Source: an uncultured Butyricicoccus sp. (GTDB lineage Bacteria > Bacillota > Clostridia > Oscillospirales > Butyricicoccaceae). Taken from it: 40,337 bases of DNA. Position 1 is the stretch's first letter. Every line of letters begins with the position of its first letter. The position numbers were made by a program, and so were the translations under genes. Under the pieces are notes generated by a model. It ran no database searches and was not told where the DNA came from. It saw nothing but the letters and a program-made list of their open reading frames with translations. The stretch lies in the NCBI GenBank assembly GCA_944384655.1, contig CALWUF010000040.1, forward strand, positions 1 through 40,337. Reading direction: 5' to 3'. Shown here piece by piece: positions 8,449-14,607 of this stretch.

Positions 8449-9149
8449 AATTCACTGCAATCGATTTTGAAACAGCAAATGCATCTATGCTCAGTGCATG
8501 CTCCATTGGTATTGTAGAATTTGAGGACGGTATCCCGGTTCGTGAAACCTATACGCTCATCCGTCCACCGGAAGAATTTGGGAAATTTAACTGGTATAAT
8601 GTACGCATCCACGGCATCAAAGCAAATATGGTAAAAGATGCACCAACCTTTGATGAGGTCTGGAAACAAATCCATGATAGCATTGATGGTCAATTGATTG
8701 TCTGTCACAATGCTGCTTTTGATACCGTTGTTTTGTGCCGCCTGCTGGAATATTACGGTATTGCAATGCCCACCTTTCAGTATATCTGCACAGTGAAGAT
8801 CTCTCAACTCTTGTGGCCGGAAATGGAAAACCATAAGTTGGATACTGTATGCCATGATCTTCATATTGTTCTGAATCATCACGAAGCGCTGTCCGATGCG
8901 CGTGCCTGTGGTTTGATCTTTGCCGAAGCACTCAAAACCCGGCATTGTTTGCATACCTCTGATCTGATGGAGGCATTGAAAATGCGCGCCGGACAGGTCT
9001 CACCGCGAGGTCGTCAGTCCTGCTCTACCTCAGAAGAAGTTCGCCGGAAATTTATTTCTGATCAGAAAAAACAGGCAAGCCGCCGCAAGTATTTTGCCCG
9101 CCGCCGTTCCGCTGCGGACATAAAAGAGAAAGGAGAAACTCCATCATGA
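8445..9149 (+). CDS. DEDDh 3'-5' exonuclease (DnaQ/RNase T-like) with basic C-terminal tail
   Basis: This is a DnaQ-superfamily 3'-5' exonuclease domain that hydrolyses DNA or RNA ends with two metal ions. The catalytic residues are visible: D7 and E9 in AIDFETAN, an Asp in CHNAAFDTVVL, and the His and Asp of HHEALSDARA. The domain covers about residues 1-165. A strongly basic tail (about 175-234; KKQASRRKYFARRRS) follows with no known domain and could bind nucleic acid, which is inference. The start is GTG at 8445, 7 nt after GGAGG. It overlaps the DUF2461 stop by 4 nt, and its own stop overlaps the next ATG by 4 nt. Other DnaQ-like proteins of this size include DNA polymerase III epsilon-like proofreaders and oligoribonucleases; the real substrate cannot be read from the sequence. 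Confidence 0.88.
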   Translation: MKFTAIDFETANASMLSACSIGIVEFEDGIPVRETYTLIRPPEEFGKFNWYNVRIHGIKANMVKDAPTFDEVWKQIHDSIDGQLIVCHNAAFDTVVLCRLLEYYGIAMPTFQYICTVKISQLLWPEMENHKLDTVCHDLHIVLNHHEALSDARACGLIFAEALKTRHCLHTSDLMEALKMRAGQVSPRGRQSCSTSEEVRRKFISDQKKQASRRKYFARRRSAADIKEKGETPS

Positions 9150-9475
9150 CAAATTGTACATTTTTTAAAAAAGCGGAAAATTACCGCGATCTCGCCGCTG
9201 CACGCCTTGAAAATGCAGGTGACCTGGTTCGGGCAGGTTATACTACCGCAAGCCGTCGCATTACATCCCTGCTCAATCAGTACATGCTCTCAGAACTCCA
9301 GGTACTTCAGTTGATGCTCATTTCATTGGGCGTTCTGCTGGGCGCAACGTTTTCGGGTTTCTTCAAAAAATACCGGAAATTTGTGCTCATTGCATTCCTC
9401 TTCTCAGTATGTTTGTTCGTCTATCGGGCATTCCAGTTGCTCGGTGAATGGGATGAAGCAAACAGTGAATTTTAA
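9146..9475 (+). CDS. Small two-helix membrane protein of unknown function
   Basis: A 109-aa protein I do not recognise. Residues 1-50 form a charged, probably helical cytoplasmic segment (YRDLAAARLENAGDLVRAGY). Two hydrophobic helices follow at about 54-72 (LQVLQLMLISLGVLLGATF) and 80-96 (FVLIAFLFSVCLFVYRA), joined by a basic turn (KKYRK). A short acidic end follows. The start ATG overlaps the exonuclease stop (ATGA), and AAAGGAG lies in the end of that gene. As last gene of the recombinase operon, followed by a strong terminator, it is probably co-produced with the three soluble proteins. It may anchor something at the membrane, but nothing in the sequence proves a partner. Confidence 0.75.
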   Translation: MTNCTFFKKAENYRDLAAARLENAGDLVRAGYTTASRRITSLLNQYMLSELQVLQLMLISLGVLLGATFSGFFKKYRKFVLIAFLFSVCLFVYRAFQLLGEWDEANSEF

Positions 9476-9492
9476 GCAGTGATCGTTGCTCT

Positions 9493-9526
9493 ATCCGCCT
9501 GAATAAATATTCAGGCGGATTTTTTT
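9493..9526 (+). terminator. Terminator of the recombinase operon
   Basis: A perfect 13-bp stem (9493-9505 with 9508-9520) is followed by seven T. Confidence 0.95.
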
Positions 9527-9536
9527 CAAAAAGTAC

Positions 9537-9565
9537 TTGCAATTAAGTCTGAAATTGTGTATAAT
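9537..9565 (+). promoter_or_regulatory. Sigma-A promoter of tRNA-Leu
   Basis: TTGCAA (9537-9542), 17 nt, TATAAT (9560-9565). This near-consensus promoter places the start about 12 nt before the mature tRNA. Confidence 0.9.
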
Positions 9566-9584
9566 GCTTTTGTTGCATTGATAT

Positions 9585-9671
9585 GCCGGTGTGATGGAAT
9601 TGGTAGACGTAGTGGACTCAAAATCCACCGCTGGCGACAGCGTACCGGTTCGAGTCCGGTCACCGGCACCA
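9585..9671 (+). tRNA. tRNA-Leu (anticodon CAA)
   Basis: An 87-nt class II tRNA with a long variable arm. The acceptor stem is GCCGGTG with CACCGGC, the discriminator is A, and the CCA end is encoded (9669-9671). The anticodon stem is GTGGA/TCCAC with loop CTCAAAA, giving anticodon CAA, which reads the codon TTG. The T arm GGTTCGAGTCC is canonical. It has its own promoter and terminator, and no other tRNA is clustered with it. Confidence 0.97.
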
Positions 9672-9678
9672 AGCCAAT

Positions 9679-9732
9679 ATAATCCGAATCTTTTTCCAAC
9701 AGGAGATGGGTTCGGATTATTTGTTTTCTTTT
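9679..9732 (+). terminator. Terminator of tRNA-Leu
   Basis: A perfect 10-bp stem (9679-9688 with 9711-9720) is followed by a T-rich tract. Confidence 0.85.
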
Positions 9733-9745
9733 GTTTTTTAACGGC

Positions 9746-9781
9746 AAAACAGGACTGTCATATCAAAGACAGTCCTGTTTT
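9746..9781. terminator. Second, bidirectional hairpin; likely terminator of the flavodoxin operon
   Basis: A perfect 14-bp stem (9746-9759 with 9768-9781), starting with AAAA and ending with TTTT, can act on both strands. It lies about 75 nt after the flavodoxin stop on the minus strand. Confidence 0.8.
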
Positions 9782-9855
9782 CTGTGTTTCCTGTGAAGTG
9801 TTGGATGAGTTTTAATTTTAGTTTTTTCAGCGACGCTTACACCATGAAGAGAAAA

Positions 9856-10281
9856 TCAGCCTGCCACCGCTGCGCCAAGCGCACGGCATGCAGCAAGACC
9901 CTCTTCATCCGGCATCTCATTGCAGATGACACTGTCACAAACTAAGTTGATTCCTGCATCGCCGCACTCTTCTTCCCAATTGCGCATCCATTCGCCGGTA
10001 CCCCAACCATAGGAACCAAACAGCGCGATGCGCTTTCCACCAAGCTTTGGCTTACAGGACGAAAACATCGGCTCAAATTCAGCCTCTTCCAGCACCTCTG
10101 CGCCCATTGCCGGACAACCAAAAGCAATGGCATCATACTGGTCAATCATATCCGCATTGAATGCAGAGCAGAACAGGACTGCAGTCTCTGCGCCCTTCTC
10201 TTTTGCACCCTCCGCAACTGCACTCGCCATTGCCTCTGTATTGCCGGAAGCGCTCCAATAAACAACTGCTACTTTACTCAT
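9856..10281 (-). CDS. Flavodoxin
   Basis: A short-chain flavodoxin (141 aa) is a soluble FMN electron carrier that often replaces ferredoxin when iron is scarce. The phosphate-binding loop SASGNTEAMA (residues 10-19) binds FMN. GCPAMGAEVLEE and FGSYGWGTGEWMRNW are the two flavin-contacting loops, with the usual aromatic residues. No signal or membrane segment is seen. The start is ATG at 10281, although its ribosome binding site (AAAGG) is weak. It is the second gene of a two-gene minus-strand unit, 37 nt after the DUF2325 stop, and is probably transcribed from the promoter at 10725-10753. TTAGC inverted repeats in that promoter region suggest metal- or redox-responsive repression (inference). 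The superoxide dismutase gene is divergent. Confidence 0.95.
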   Translation of the reverse strand: MSKVAVVYWSASGNTEAMASAVAEGAKEKGAETAVLFCSAFNADMIDQYDAIAFGCPAMGAEVLEEAEFEPMFSSCKPKLGGKRIALFGSYGWGTGEWMRNWEEECGDAGINLVCDSVICNEMPDEEGLAACRALGAAVAG

Positions 10282-10318
10282 ATGTGTGTTCCAACCTTTC
10301 TTTCATATAATTTGCCGC

Positions 10319-10600
10319 TCATCCAGCATGTTCTTCCAGAATATTCCGCAATGCGGACATGGAACTGGAATGCGAACGCGCGACGATCATATTTCGTCCT
10401 CTGGTCTCGTTCAGCGCACAACGCACCATCTTATGCGACATGGTACTCGTGAACAAAACGAGCAGATCTGGACATCCGATCTTGTTTTTCAGTCCGTCTT
10501 TCATCTGTGTGAATACCTTGGCCTGGCATCGATATTCCTTACAGAGGTCTTTATATCGGCGAACCATGCAGTCATTGCCGCCCACGATTACTACACTCAT
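10319..10600 (-). CDS. DUF2325 domain protein
   Basis: A 93-aa protein of the DUF2325 family, whose function is unknown. Its layout is Rossmann-like: MSVVIVGGNDCMVRRYKDLC at the N-terminus, then a middle strand LLVLFTSTMSHKMVRCAL and a third block GRNMIVARSHSSSMSALRNIL. The conserved short motifs with Ser, His and Cys are typical of the family. The ATG at 10600 is chosen because AAAAGGAG lies 6 nt upstream. It is the first gene of the unit with flavodoxin. From general knowledge (not checkable here), relatives often sit near ferrous-iron transport genes; the flavodoxin and TTAGC operator context agrees with an iron or redox link. An inverted repeat (10621-10634) lies just upstream of its binding site. 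Confidence 0.85.
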   Translation of the reverse strand: MSVVIVGGNDCMVRRYKDLCKEYRCQAKVFTQMKDGLKNKIGCPDLLVLFTSTMSHKMVRCALNETRGRNMIVARSHSSSMSALRNILEEHAG

Positions 10601-10620
10601 CACATGCTCCTTTTCTGAAA

Positions 10621-10634
10621 TTAGCACATGCTAA
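10621..10634. promoter_or_regulatory. Operator-like inverted repeat, proximal (TTAGCA-N2-TGCTAA)
   Basis: Perfect 6-nt arms with a 2-nt centre lie just upstream of the ribosome binding site of the DUF2325 gene. The arm shares TTAGC with the second repeat at 10700-10715. The shape resembles DtxR/MntR-family metalloregulator boxes, but no regulator gene is in the window, so the binding protein is unknown. Confidence 0.55.
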
Positions 10635-10699
10635 CTATTTGTCGAAAAACATGCGCCTTCCGACGCCTGTTTTCCTGTATGTTCTGCGGTATATTTGTA

Positions 10700-10715
10700 G
10701 TTAGCTATCGCTAAC
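10700..10715. promoter_or_regulatory. Operator-like inverted repeat over the transcription start (GTTAGC-N4-GCTAAC)
   Basis: Perfect 6-nt arms with a 4-nt centre begin about 9 nt downstream of the -10 (10725-10730) of the DUF2325-flavodoxin promoter, covering the predicted start of transcription. That is the usual place for a repressor site. Confidence 0.6.
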
Positions 10716-10724
10716 CACATAAAT

Positions 10725-10753
10725 ATAATATGGGATTCTCCTCCGCTTGTCAA
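10725..10753 (-). promoter_or_regulatory. Sigma-A promoter of the DUF2325-flavodoxin unit
   Basis: Minus strand: consensus TTGACA (10748-10753), 17 nt, TATTAT (10725-10730). The leader of about 118 nt carries both TTAGC inverted repeats. Confidence 0.8.
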
Positions 10754-10804
10754 GAGTTTTTCCAAAAAAAGTGGATAAAATTTGTATTCTTTTCTCTCCT
10801 GTTG

Positions 10805-10833
10805 TTCATACTGTACATCCGTGCGCATATACT
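10805..10833 (+). promoter_or_regulatory. Candidate promoter of the superoxide dismutase gene
   Basis: TTCATA (10805-10810), 17 nt, TATACT (10828-10833). The predicted leader is about 25 nt and includes the GAGG binding site. Confidence 0.5.
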
Positions 10834-10864
10834 GACAAAAAACCGACAACCGAGGTATCGTTTC

Positions 10865-11512
10865 ATGGAGAATGAATTCTATCCGTTTATCAACCTTCCA
10901 CTGCCATATGGATACGACGCACTTGAACCGAATATTGACACCCAGACCATGCACCTGCACCATGACCGTCATTTACAGACATATATTGACAATCTCAATG
11001 CAGCGCTGCAAGGACATCCACATTTACAACGGCTTTCACTGACTGAATTGATTGAAAACGCCTGGCGTATGCCGGGCAATATGCAGACCGCCATACGCAA
11101 CAACGCGGGCGGCGTATACAATCATCGGTTTTATTTTGACGGGATGCAACCCGCCGCAGGGCAAGCGCCCGCCGGTGCGCTCGCAAAAGCCATCGATGAC
11201 GAATTCGGAAGCTTGGACTATTTTCGAGATGCATTTGATCGGGCGGCGCTTTCTGTCTTTGGCTCCGGCTATGCCTGGCTGGTATACGATGGCAAACGGC
11301 TGCGCATTGTCACAACGGCCAATCAAAATTGTCCTCTGGAAGCGGGGTTATGTCCTGTGTTGACCGTGGATGTCTGGGAACATGCGTATTACCTGAAGCA
11401 TTTCAACAAACGCGCGGACTATCTGACAGACTGGTTTCCTATTATCAACTGGGAACTGGCCGATCAAAGGTATCGCAAATGCGCAGGCATACAGCCACAA
11501 ACCAATGCTTGA
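10865..11512 (+). CDS. Fe/Mn superoxide dismutase
   Basis: The cytosolic enzyme converts superoxide to hydrogen peroxide and oxygen, protecting anaerobes during oxygen exposure. The protein (215 aa) has the two family domains: an N-terminal helical hairpin (YDALEPNIDTQTMHLHHDRH) and a C-terminal alpha/beta domain (FGSGYAWLV, TTANQNCPL, DVWEHAYYLKHFNKRADYL). The four metal ligands are visible as H32, H87, D169 and H173. Sequence alone does not decide between iron and manganese. The ATG at 10865 is chosen because homology begins there and GAGG lies 9 nt upstream. The frame is open further upstream through a hydrophobic stretch, which I take as untranslated leader. It is divergent from the flavodoxin unit, making a compact redox-stress locus, and converges on the CoA-transferase gene. 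Confidence 0.95.
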   Translation: MENEFYPFINLPLPYGYDALEPNIDTQTMHLHHDRHLQTYIDNLNAALQGHPHLQRLSLTELIENAWRMPGNMQTAIRNNAGGVYNHRFYFDGMQPAAGQAPAGALAKAIDDEFGSLDYFRDAFDRAALSVFGSGYAWLVYDGKRLRIVTTANQNCPLEAGLCPVLTVDVWEHAYYLKHFNKRADYLTDWFPIINWELADQRYRKCAGIQPQTNA

Positions 11513-11563
11513 TCCAGGCAATGACATGCCTTCCCACTTGTCACGGATCAAAGAACATCAAAC

Positions 11564-11594
11564 AGGGGCTACAGCGTTCGTTGCTGTAGCCCCT
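11564..11594. terminator. Bidirectional hairpin between sod and the CoA-transferase gene
   Basis: A perfect 12-bp G/C-rich stem (11564-11575 with 11583-11594) with a 7-nt loop lies between convergent genes. T tracts are short on both sides, so efficiency is uncertain. Confidence 0.75.
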
Positions 11595-11649
11595 TGATTA
11601 TTCACAAGCAAACGCAAGCGGAGCTGTCAACGATGGCGCGAATGCATGG

Positions 11650-12984
11650 TTACCGTCTGTTGGAGCGCCGCCAGATGTGCTGCTGTTCTGCAGAACAAAT
11701 CAGATCTTCACGGAAATCCGGATGGGCAATCGAAATGAGCAGCTCGGCACGTTCCCATGTAGATCGTCCTTCCATGTTGACGACACCGTATTCTGTCGCA
11801 AGATAATAAACCTGTGAGCGGGGAGATGTGATGATTTCACCGTTGAAATGCGGCAGTACACGCGAATGCTTCACTCCATTTTTATCACAAAAGGTCGAAC
11901 TCATACAGATGAACGCTTTTCCACCGCGTGATGCAGAAGCACCGATTAGAAAATCTAACTGTCCACCTGTACCGCTGATATGACGCATGCCGGAAGTCTC
12001 TGAGGAAACCTGCCCAAATAGATCGACAGAGATGCAACTGTTGATGGAAACCATGTTGTCAATCTGTTCAATGACGGTGGGACTATTGACATATTCCAAC
12101 GGATATGCCGCCACAGATGGATTTTCATCAATCCATTGATATAGGGAATGTGAACCAATGGCAACACCAAGCACACTTTTCCCACGGTTGATCGTCTTAT
12201 ATTTATTTGTCAGTTTGCCGGCATTGTGCAATTCGAGATAGGCATCTGAACAAAGTTCTGTATGCATGCCAAGATCTTTCAGGTCAGATTGAGCGATCAA
12301 CTGCCCCACTGCGTTGGGCAGGCTGCCGATGCCGAGCTGTAATGTAATACCGTTACTCATATATGGTATCACATGGGCTGCAATGAGCCGATCTGTTTCC
12401 GTGGGAACCGGAGCCGGACGTTCCGGGAGTGGATCATGTTCCCCTTCGACAATGTAATCGACCTCCGAAATGTGAATACATTCATCATACCCGCCATACA
12501 GTTTGGGTAAATGGGGATTGATTTCAAGAATGACAATATCTGCCTTGCGCAAAATCTGTGCACATACGCCAGTGGATGTTGAAAAATTGAAAAATCCATG
12601 CTTGTCCATCGGTGTAACGCTCATCATAGCCACATTGACATCGAGAAAGTGCTTGTAATAGGCAGAATTGTTATGGAATACCATCGGGATAAAATAACAC
12701 AACTCCCGATCGCACAGGCTGCGCTCATAGGTGGAACAGTGCCATGAATGATAAATGAAATGCTGCTGTGTCGGGTCGCATTCTGCAACTTCAATCGGTC
12801 CGTCAATCAGATTCCCTCGAATTTTGACATCAAACAATTCATCCCGTCGCTTTGCAAGCGCACGGTCGAGCAAAACCGGCATGCCGAGCGATGTGGTGTA
12901 ATCAATCCAGTCACCACTTTTTACCACACGGACAGCCTGTTCGGGCGTGCACAGTTTGCTTGTGTATTCTGTAAAAATACTCAT
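11650..12984 (-). CDS. Acyl-CoA:acetate CoA-transferase (butyryl-CoA:acetate CoA-transferase family)
   Basis: The enzyme moves CoA between acyl-CoA and acetate. In gut Clostridia the closest relatives carry out the last step of butyrate formation. The 444 residues form the two-domain acetyl-CoA hydrolase/transferase fold. The catalytic glutamate is E243 in GMHTELCSDAYL. The glycine-rich CoA loop SISGTGGQLDF-like segment (HISGTGGQLDFLIGA) and the C-terminal ending HIWRRSNR match butyryl-CoA:acetate transferases as I know them. The N-terminal half (about 30-130) is less like them, so propionyl- or 4-hydroxybutyryl-CoA use is possible. The start is ATG 12984, with GAGG 8 nt upstream. It is monocistronic; no butyryl-CoA synthesis genes are nearby, which is common for this gene. 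Two inverted repeats with TCAC/GTGA arms lie in its leader region. Confidence 0.85.
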   Translation of the reverse strand: MSIFTEYTSKLCTPEQAVRVVKSGDWIDYTTSLGMPVLLDRALAKRRDELFDVKIRGNLIDGPIEVAECDPTQQHFIYHSWHCSTYERSLCDRELCYFIPMVFHNNSAYYKHFLDVNVAMMSVTPMDKHGFFNFSTSTGVCAQILRKADIVILEINPHLPKLYGGYDECIHISEVDYIVEGEHDPLPERPAPVPTETDRLIAAHVIPYMSNGITLQLGIGSLPNAVGQLIAQSDLKDLGMHTELCSDAYLELHNAGKLTNKYKTINRGKSVLGVAIGSHSLYQWIDENPSVAAYPLEYVNSPTVIEQIDNMVSINSCISVDLFGQVSSETSGMRHISGTGGQLDFLIGASASRGGKAFICMSSTFCDKNGVKHSRVLPHFNGEIITSPRSQVYYLATEYGVVNMEGRSTWERAELLISIAHPDFREDLICSAEQQHIWRRSNRR

Positions 12985-13008
12985 ATCATCTACCTCATTT
13001 TATACGAA

Positions 13009-13026
13009 TTTCACTTTTTCGTGAAA
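13009..13026. promoter_or_regulatory. Inverted repeat TTTCAC-N6-GTGAAA in the CoA-transferase leader
   Basis: Perfect 6-nt arms around a 6-nt centre lie about 25-42 nt upstream of the start codon. It could be an operator or a small RNA hairpin. Its arms resemble those of the repeat at 13114-13129. Confidence 0.4.
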
Positions 13027-13107
13027 AATCCCACTGTCTATCGAACATGTTGAAAAATGATTGGTATGGAGCATACGAACGCCTTGAGGTAACGCTCTTT
13101 TATTTTT

Positions 13108-13116
13108 ATTATATCA
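13108..13116 (-). promoter_or_regulatory. Extended -10 promoter of the CoA-transferase gene, overlapped by an inverted repeat
   Basis: Minus strand TGATATAAT is an extended -10; no good -35 is visible. An inverted repeat TCACA-N6-TGTGA (13114-13129) overlaps it. The leader would be about 117 nt. The rest of the gap up to the terminator at 13219 shows nothing else. Confidence 0.5.
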
Positions 13117-13218
13117 CAACACGGTGTGAAACACTTCTGTTTTACAGAATTTTTGATTTCTAAATAAGTCCTGCGGTGATCCGGCTGATTGTGCGTATCC
13201 TGTTATCTTTGGCGGCAC

Positions 13219-13258
13219 AAAAAGCAGTAAATCCCTGAAAAAGATTTACTGCTTTTTT
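13219..13258. terminator. Bidirectional terminator after the alpha/beta hydrolase gene
   Basis: A perfect 15-bp stem (13219-13233 with 13243-13257) bordered by A and T runs lies about 100 nt beyond the hydrolase stop on the minus strand. Confidence 0.85.
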
Positions 13259-13358
13259 CCATAGATCTGGGAAAAACATATGTGACATATATAAGCGGGT
13301 CAATCAAAAAACTACGCCGTTTTTCAGTTCAATCCTCCACATGACCGCTATTTAAAGA

Positions 13359-14096
13359 CTACCTGCGCAGGATTTTTCGTACCATATTACCGTATTCCTC
13401 CGGCTCGTGGTTGAGGAACGCCAGGTGATTATACCCAGGTTTTACCTCTATTTGTGCATCCGGGTATCGTTCTTTTACAACTTTACTGTTGATCTTAATA
13501 TTATTTTCTTTGCCGCCATACAGCAGATACATAGGCTGGGTTACTCCGGATTCCAATTGATAATCAGCAAGAAGCTTCGCAATCACGCGGAGTGAAGGCT
13601 TTGTCAGTGAAGTGCGGCTGACATGTAGAATTTCCGGCCAATCGTCCTGATAGATCTTCCTTAAGCCCTGGATGCTTCTGTCTTTGTCGCCGGATGTTTT
13701 CATCAAATAGGAAAAGATCAGGTAAATGGCCGCATGTACTACCGGTTTGAATTTTGAGCGGTAAAAGTTTACTGCACCGTCAAGAAGAAGCTTGTCAATA
13801 TGTAATGCGGGATGTTTCGCCAGCCTGACTGAAAAAATTGTTCCCATTGAAAGACCAATCATCAGCTCGAATTTCGTCGTACCTCTTTCCTGGAGCATAT
13901 CAACCAGTTTTTCTGTCTGCTGTTCCAGACTTTCAAACTGGTCTGAATCTGGATGAAAACCATCCAGCGTGACACATACCATCCGATATTCCGGCAGTTC
14001 TTTTGAAAGTCTTTGAAAACATTCGCCTGACATGAAAACCCCGGGGATACATAAAATTGCAGTCCCATTTTTATTTCCGTATTCTATTATATTCAT
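13359..14096 (-). CDS. Alpha/beta-fold hydrolase
   Basis: A 245-aa soluble serine hydrolase of the alpha/beta fold; the substrate is unknown. The nucleophile elbow is GLSMG (about residues 82-86). The oxyanion strand CIPGVFMSGECF (about 16-27) replaces the usual HG dipeptide with PG. The catalytic acid is probably in YGGKENNIKI, and the histidine in PGYNHLAFL near the C-terminus. A mobile lid region lies about 110-180. The start is ATG at 14096, with GGAGG 10 nt upstream. It has its own promoter (14140-14168), whose -10 is covered by an inverted repeat, and a terminator downstream. Neighbours are unrelated. Lipase, esterase or C-C hydrolase activity cannot be distinguished. Confidence 0.85.
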   Translation of the reverse strand: MNIIEYGNKNGTAILCIPGVFMSGECFQRLSKELPEYRMVCVTLDGFHPDSDQFESLEQQTEKLVDMLQERGTTKFELMIGLSMGTIFSVRLAKHPALHIDKLLLDGAVNFYRSKFKPVVHAAIYLIFSYLMKTSGDKDRSIQGLRKIYQDDWPEILHVSRTSLTKPSLRVIAKLLADYQLESGVTQPMYLLYGGKENNIKINSKVVKERYPDAQIEVKPGYNHLAFLNHEPEEYGNMVRKILRR

Positions 14097-14128
14097 CGTC
14101 TTTCATCCTCCATATTGCACGGTATCTT

Positions 14129-14150
14129 TTGCATCAATCTTATCATGCAA
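14129..14150. promoter_or_regulatory. Inverted repeat TTGCAT-N10-ATGCAA over the hydrolase promoter
   Basis: Perfect 6-nt arms separated by 10 nt overlap the -10 hexamer at 14140-14145, as expected for a repressor site. No regulator gene is adjacent. Confidence 0.45.
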
Positions 14151-14168
14151 CAACGCACGATTTTACAA
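14140..14168 (-). promoter_or_regulatory. Candidate promoter of the alpha/beta hydrolase gene
   Basis: Minus strand: TTGTAA (14163-14168), 17 nt, TGATAA (14140-14145). Confidence 0.45.
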
Positions 14169-14313
14169 TATCAGAATACGCCCCTACATTCAATAACCAT
14201 GCGCGTGACAATGAATGACAAATAGTGAAATAGCGTAATTGCATATAAACCAGGCGACCCAACCTGTACGGAAAATCCAACCACACAAACAACATTATTT
14301 TTATCTGCATATT

Positions 14314-14349
14314 GAAAAACAGAACAGGCGCCCATACAGGCGCCTGTTC
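14314..14349 (-). terminator. Terminator of the spore-protein gene
   Basis: An 11-bp G/C-rich stem (14322-14332 with 14339-14349) is followed on the minus strand by a T run (14314-14319). Confidence 0.9.
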
Positions 14350-14409
14350 CCAAATCAATCGCAAAATCCTGTTGTCATTCCGACGGATTTCCGCGTTCGT
14401 TTACATCAG

Positions 14410-14607
14410 TTACTTGATGCTGTTCTCGTATGCCTCAACCATCTTCTTGACCATCTGACCGCCAACAGAACCTGCCTGGCGGGAAGTCAGATCGCCATTG
14501 TAACCTTCCTTCAGGTTAACGCCAACTTCATTCGCCGCTTCCATCTTAAAACGTTCCATTGCTGCCTTTGCTTCCGGTACAGTCAGTTTGTTCGAATTGC
14601 GGTTCAT
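14410..14607 (-). CDS. Small acid-soluble spore protein, alpha/beta type
   Basis: These proteins coat DNA in the dormant spore, protect it from ultraviolet light and heat, and are degraded at germination. The 65-aa protein carries the family core: an N-terminal helix (VPEAKAAMERFKMEAANEVGV) with the germination-protease-type site near NEVGV, and the highly conserved second helix LTSRQAGSVGGQMVKKMVEAYE. The ATG at 14607 is chosen because AAAAGGAG lies upstream and the protein then has the normal family length. Expression is expected in the forespore from sigma-G. A GCATA/CATACAC pair at about 14654-14680 on the minus strand is a possible but poor match to that promoter class. The gene shows that the organism can sporulate or descends from a sporulator. 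Confidence 0.95.
   Translation of the reverse strand: MNRNSNKLTVPEAKAAMERFKMEAANEVGVNLKEGYNGDLTSRQAGSVGGQMVKKMVEAYENSIK

Larger units (their letters stand above)
14097..14315. other. Intergenic region holding only the hydrolase promoter
   Basis: The stretch between the hydrolase start and the spore-protein terminator contains the promoter and inverted repeat near 14129-14168. Beyond that I see no gene; small frames on the minus strand lack ribosome binding sites and known protein sequence. Confidence 0.5.

Noticed and set aside
9585..9671. tRNA-Leu (and likewise tRNA-Pro at 20586-20662) as integration sites for a mobile element
   Set aside because: No second copy of the tRNA 3' end is seen, no integrase is directly adjacent, and flanking genes look like ordinary chromosome. 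The Xer-like gene lies upstream but lacks any element boundaries.
10730..10864. Possible N-terminal membrane segment extending the superoxide dismutase
   Set aside because: The upstream frame is hydrophobic but spans the promoter candidate and lacks a ribosome binding site. The family sequence begins at the ATG at 10865.
12995..13030. TTTTCA-17-TATAAA as the CoA-transferase promoter
   Set aside because: Transcription would begin inside or after the ribosome binding site of the gene. The extended -10 at 13108-13116 leaves a normal leader.
13114..13129. CRP/FNR binding site
   Set aside because: The arm order is TCACA...TGTGA, which is the reverse of the CRP/FNR order TGTGA...TCACA.
14143..14364. 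Two short open frames on the minus strand beyond the spore protein
   Set aside because: They run through the terminator of the spore-protein gene and lack ribosome binding sites and family sequence.
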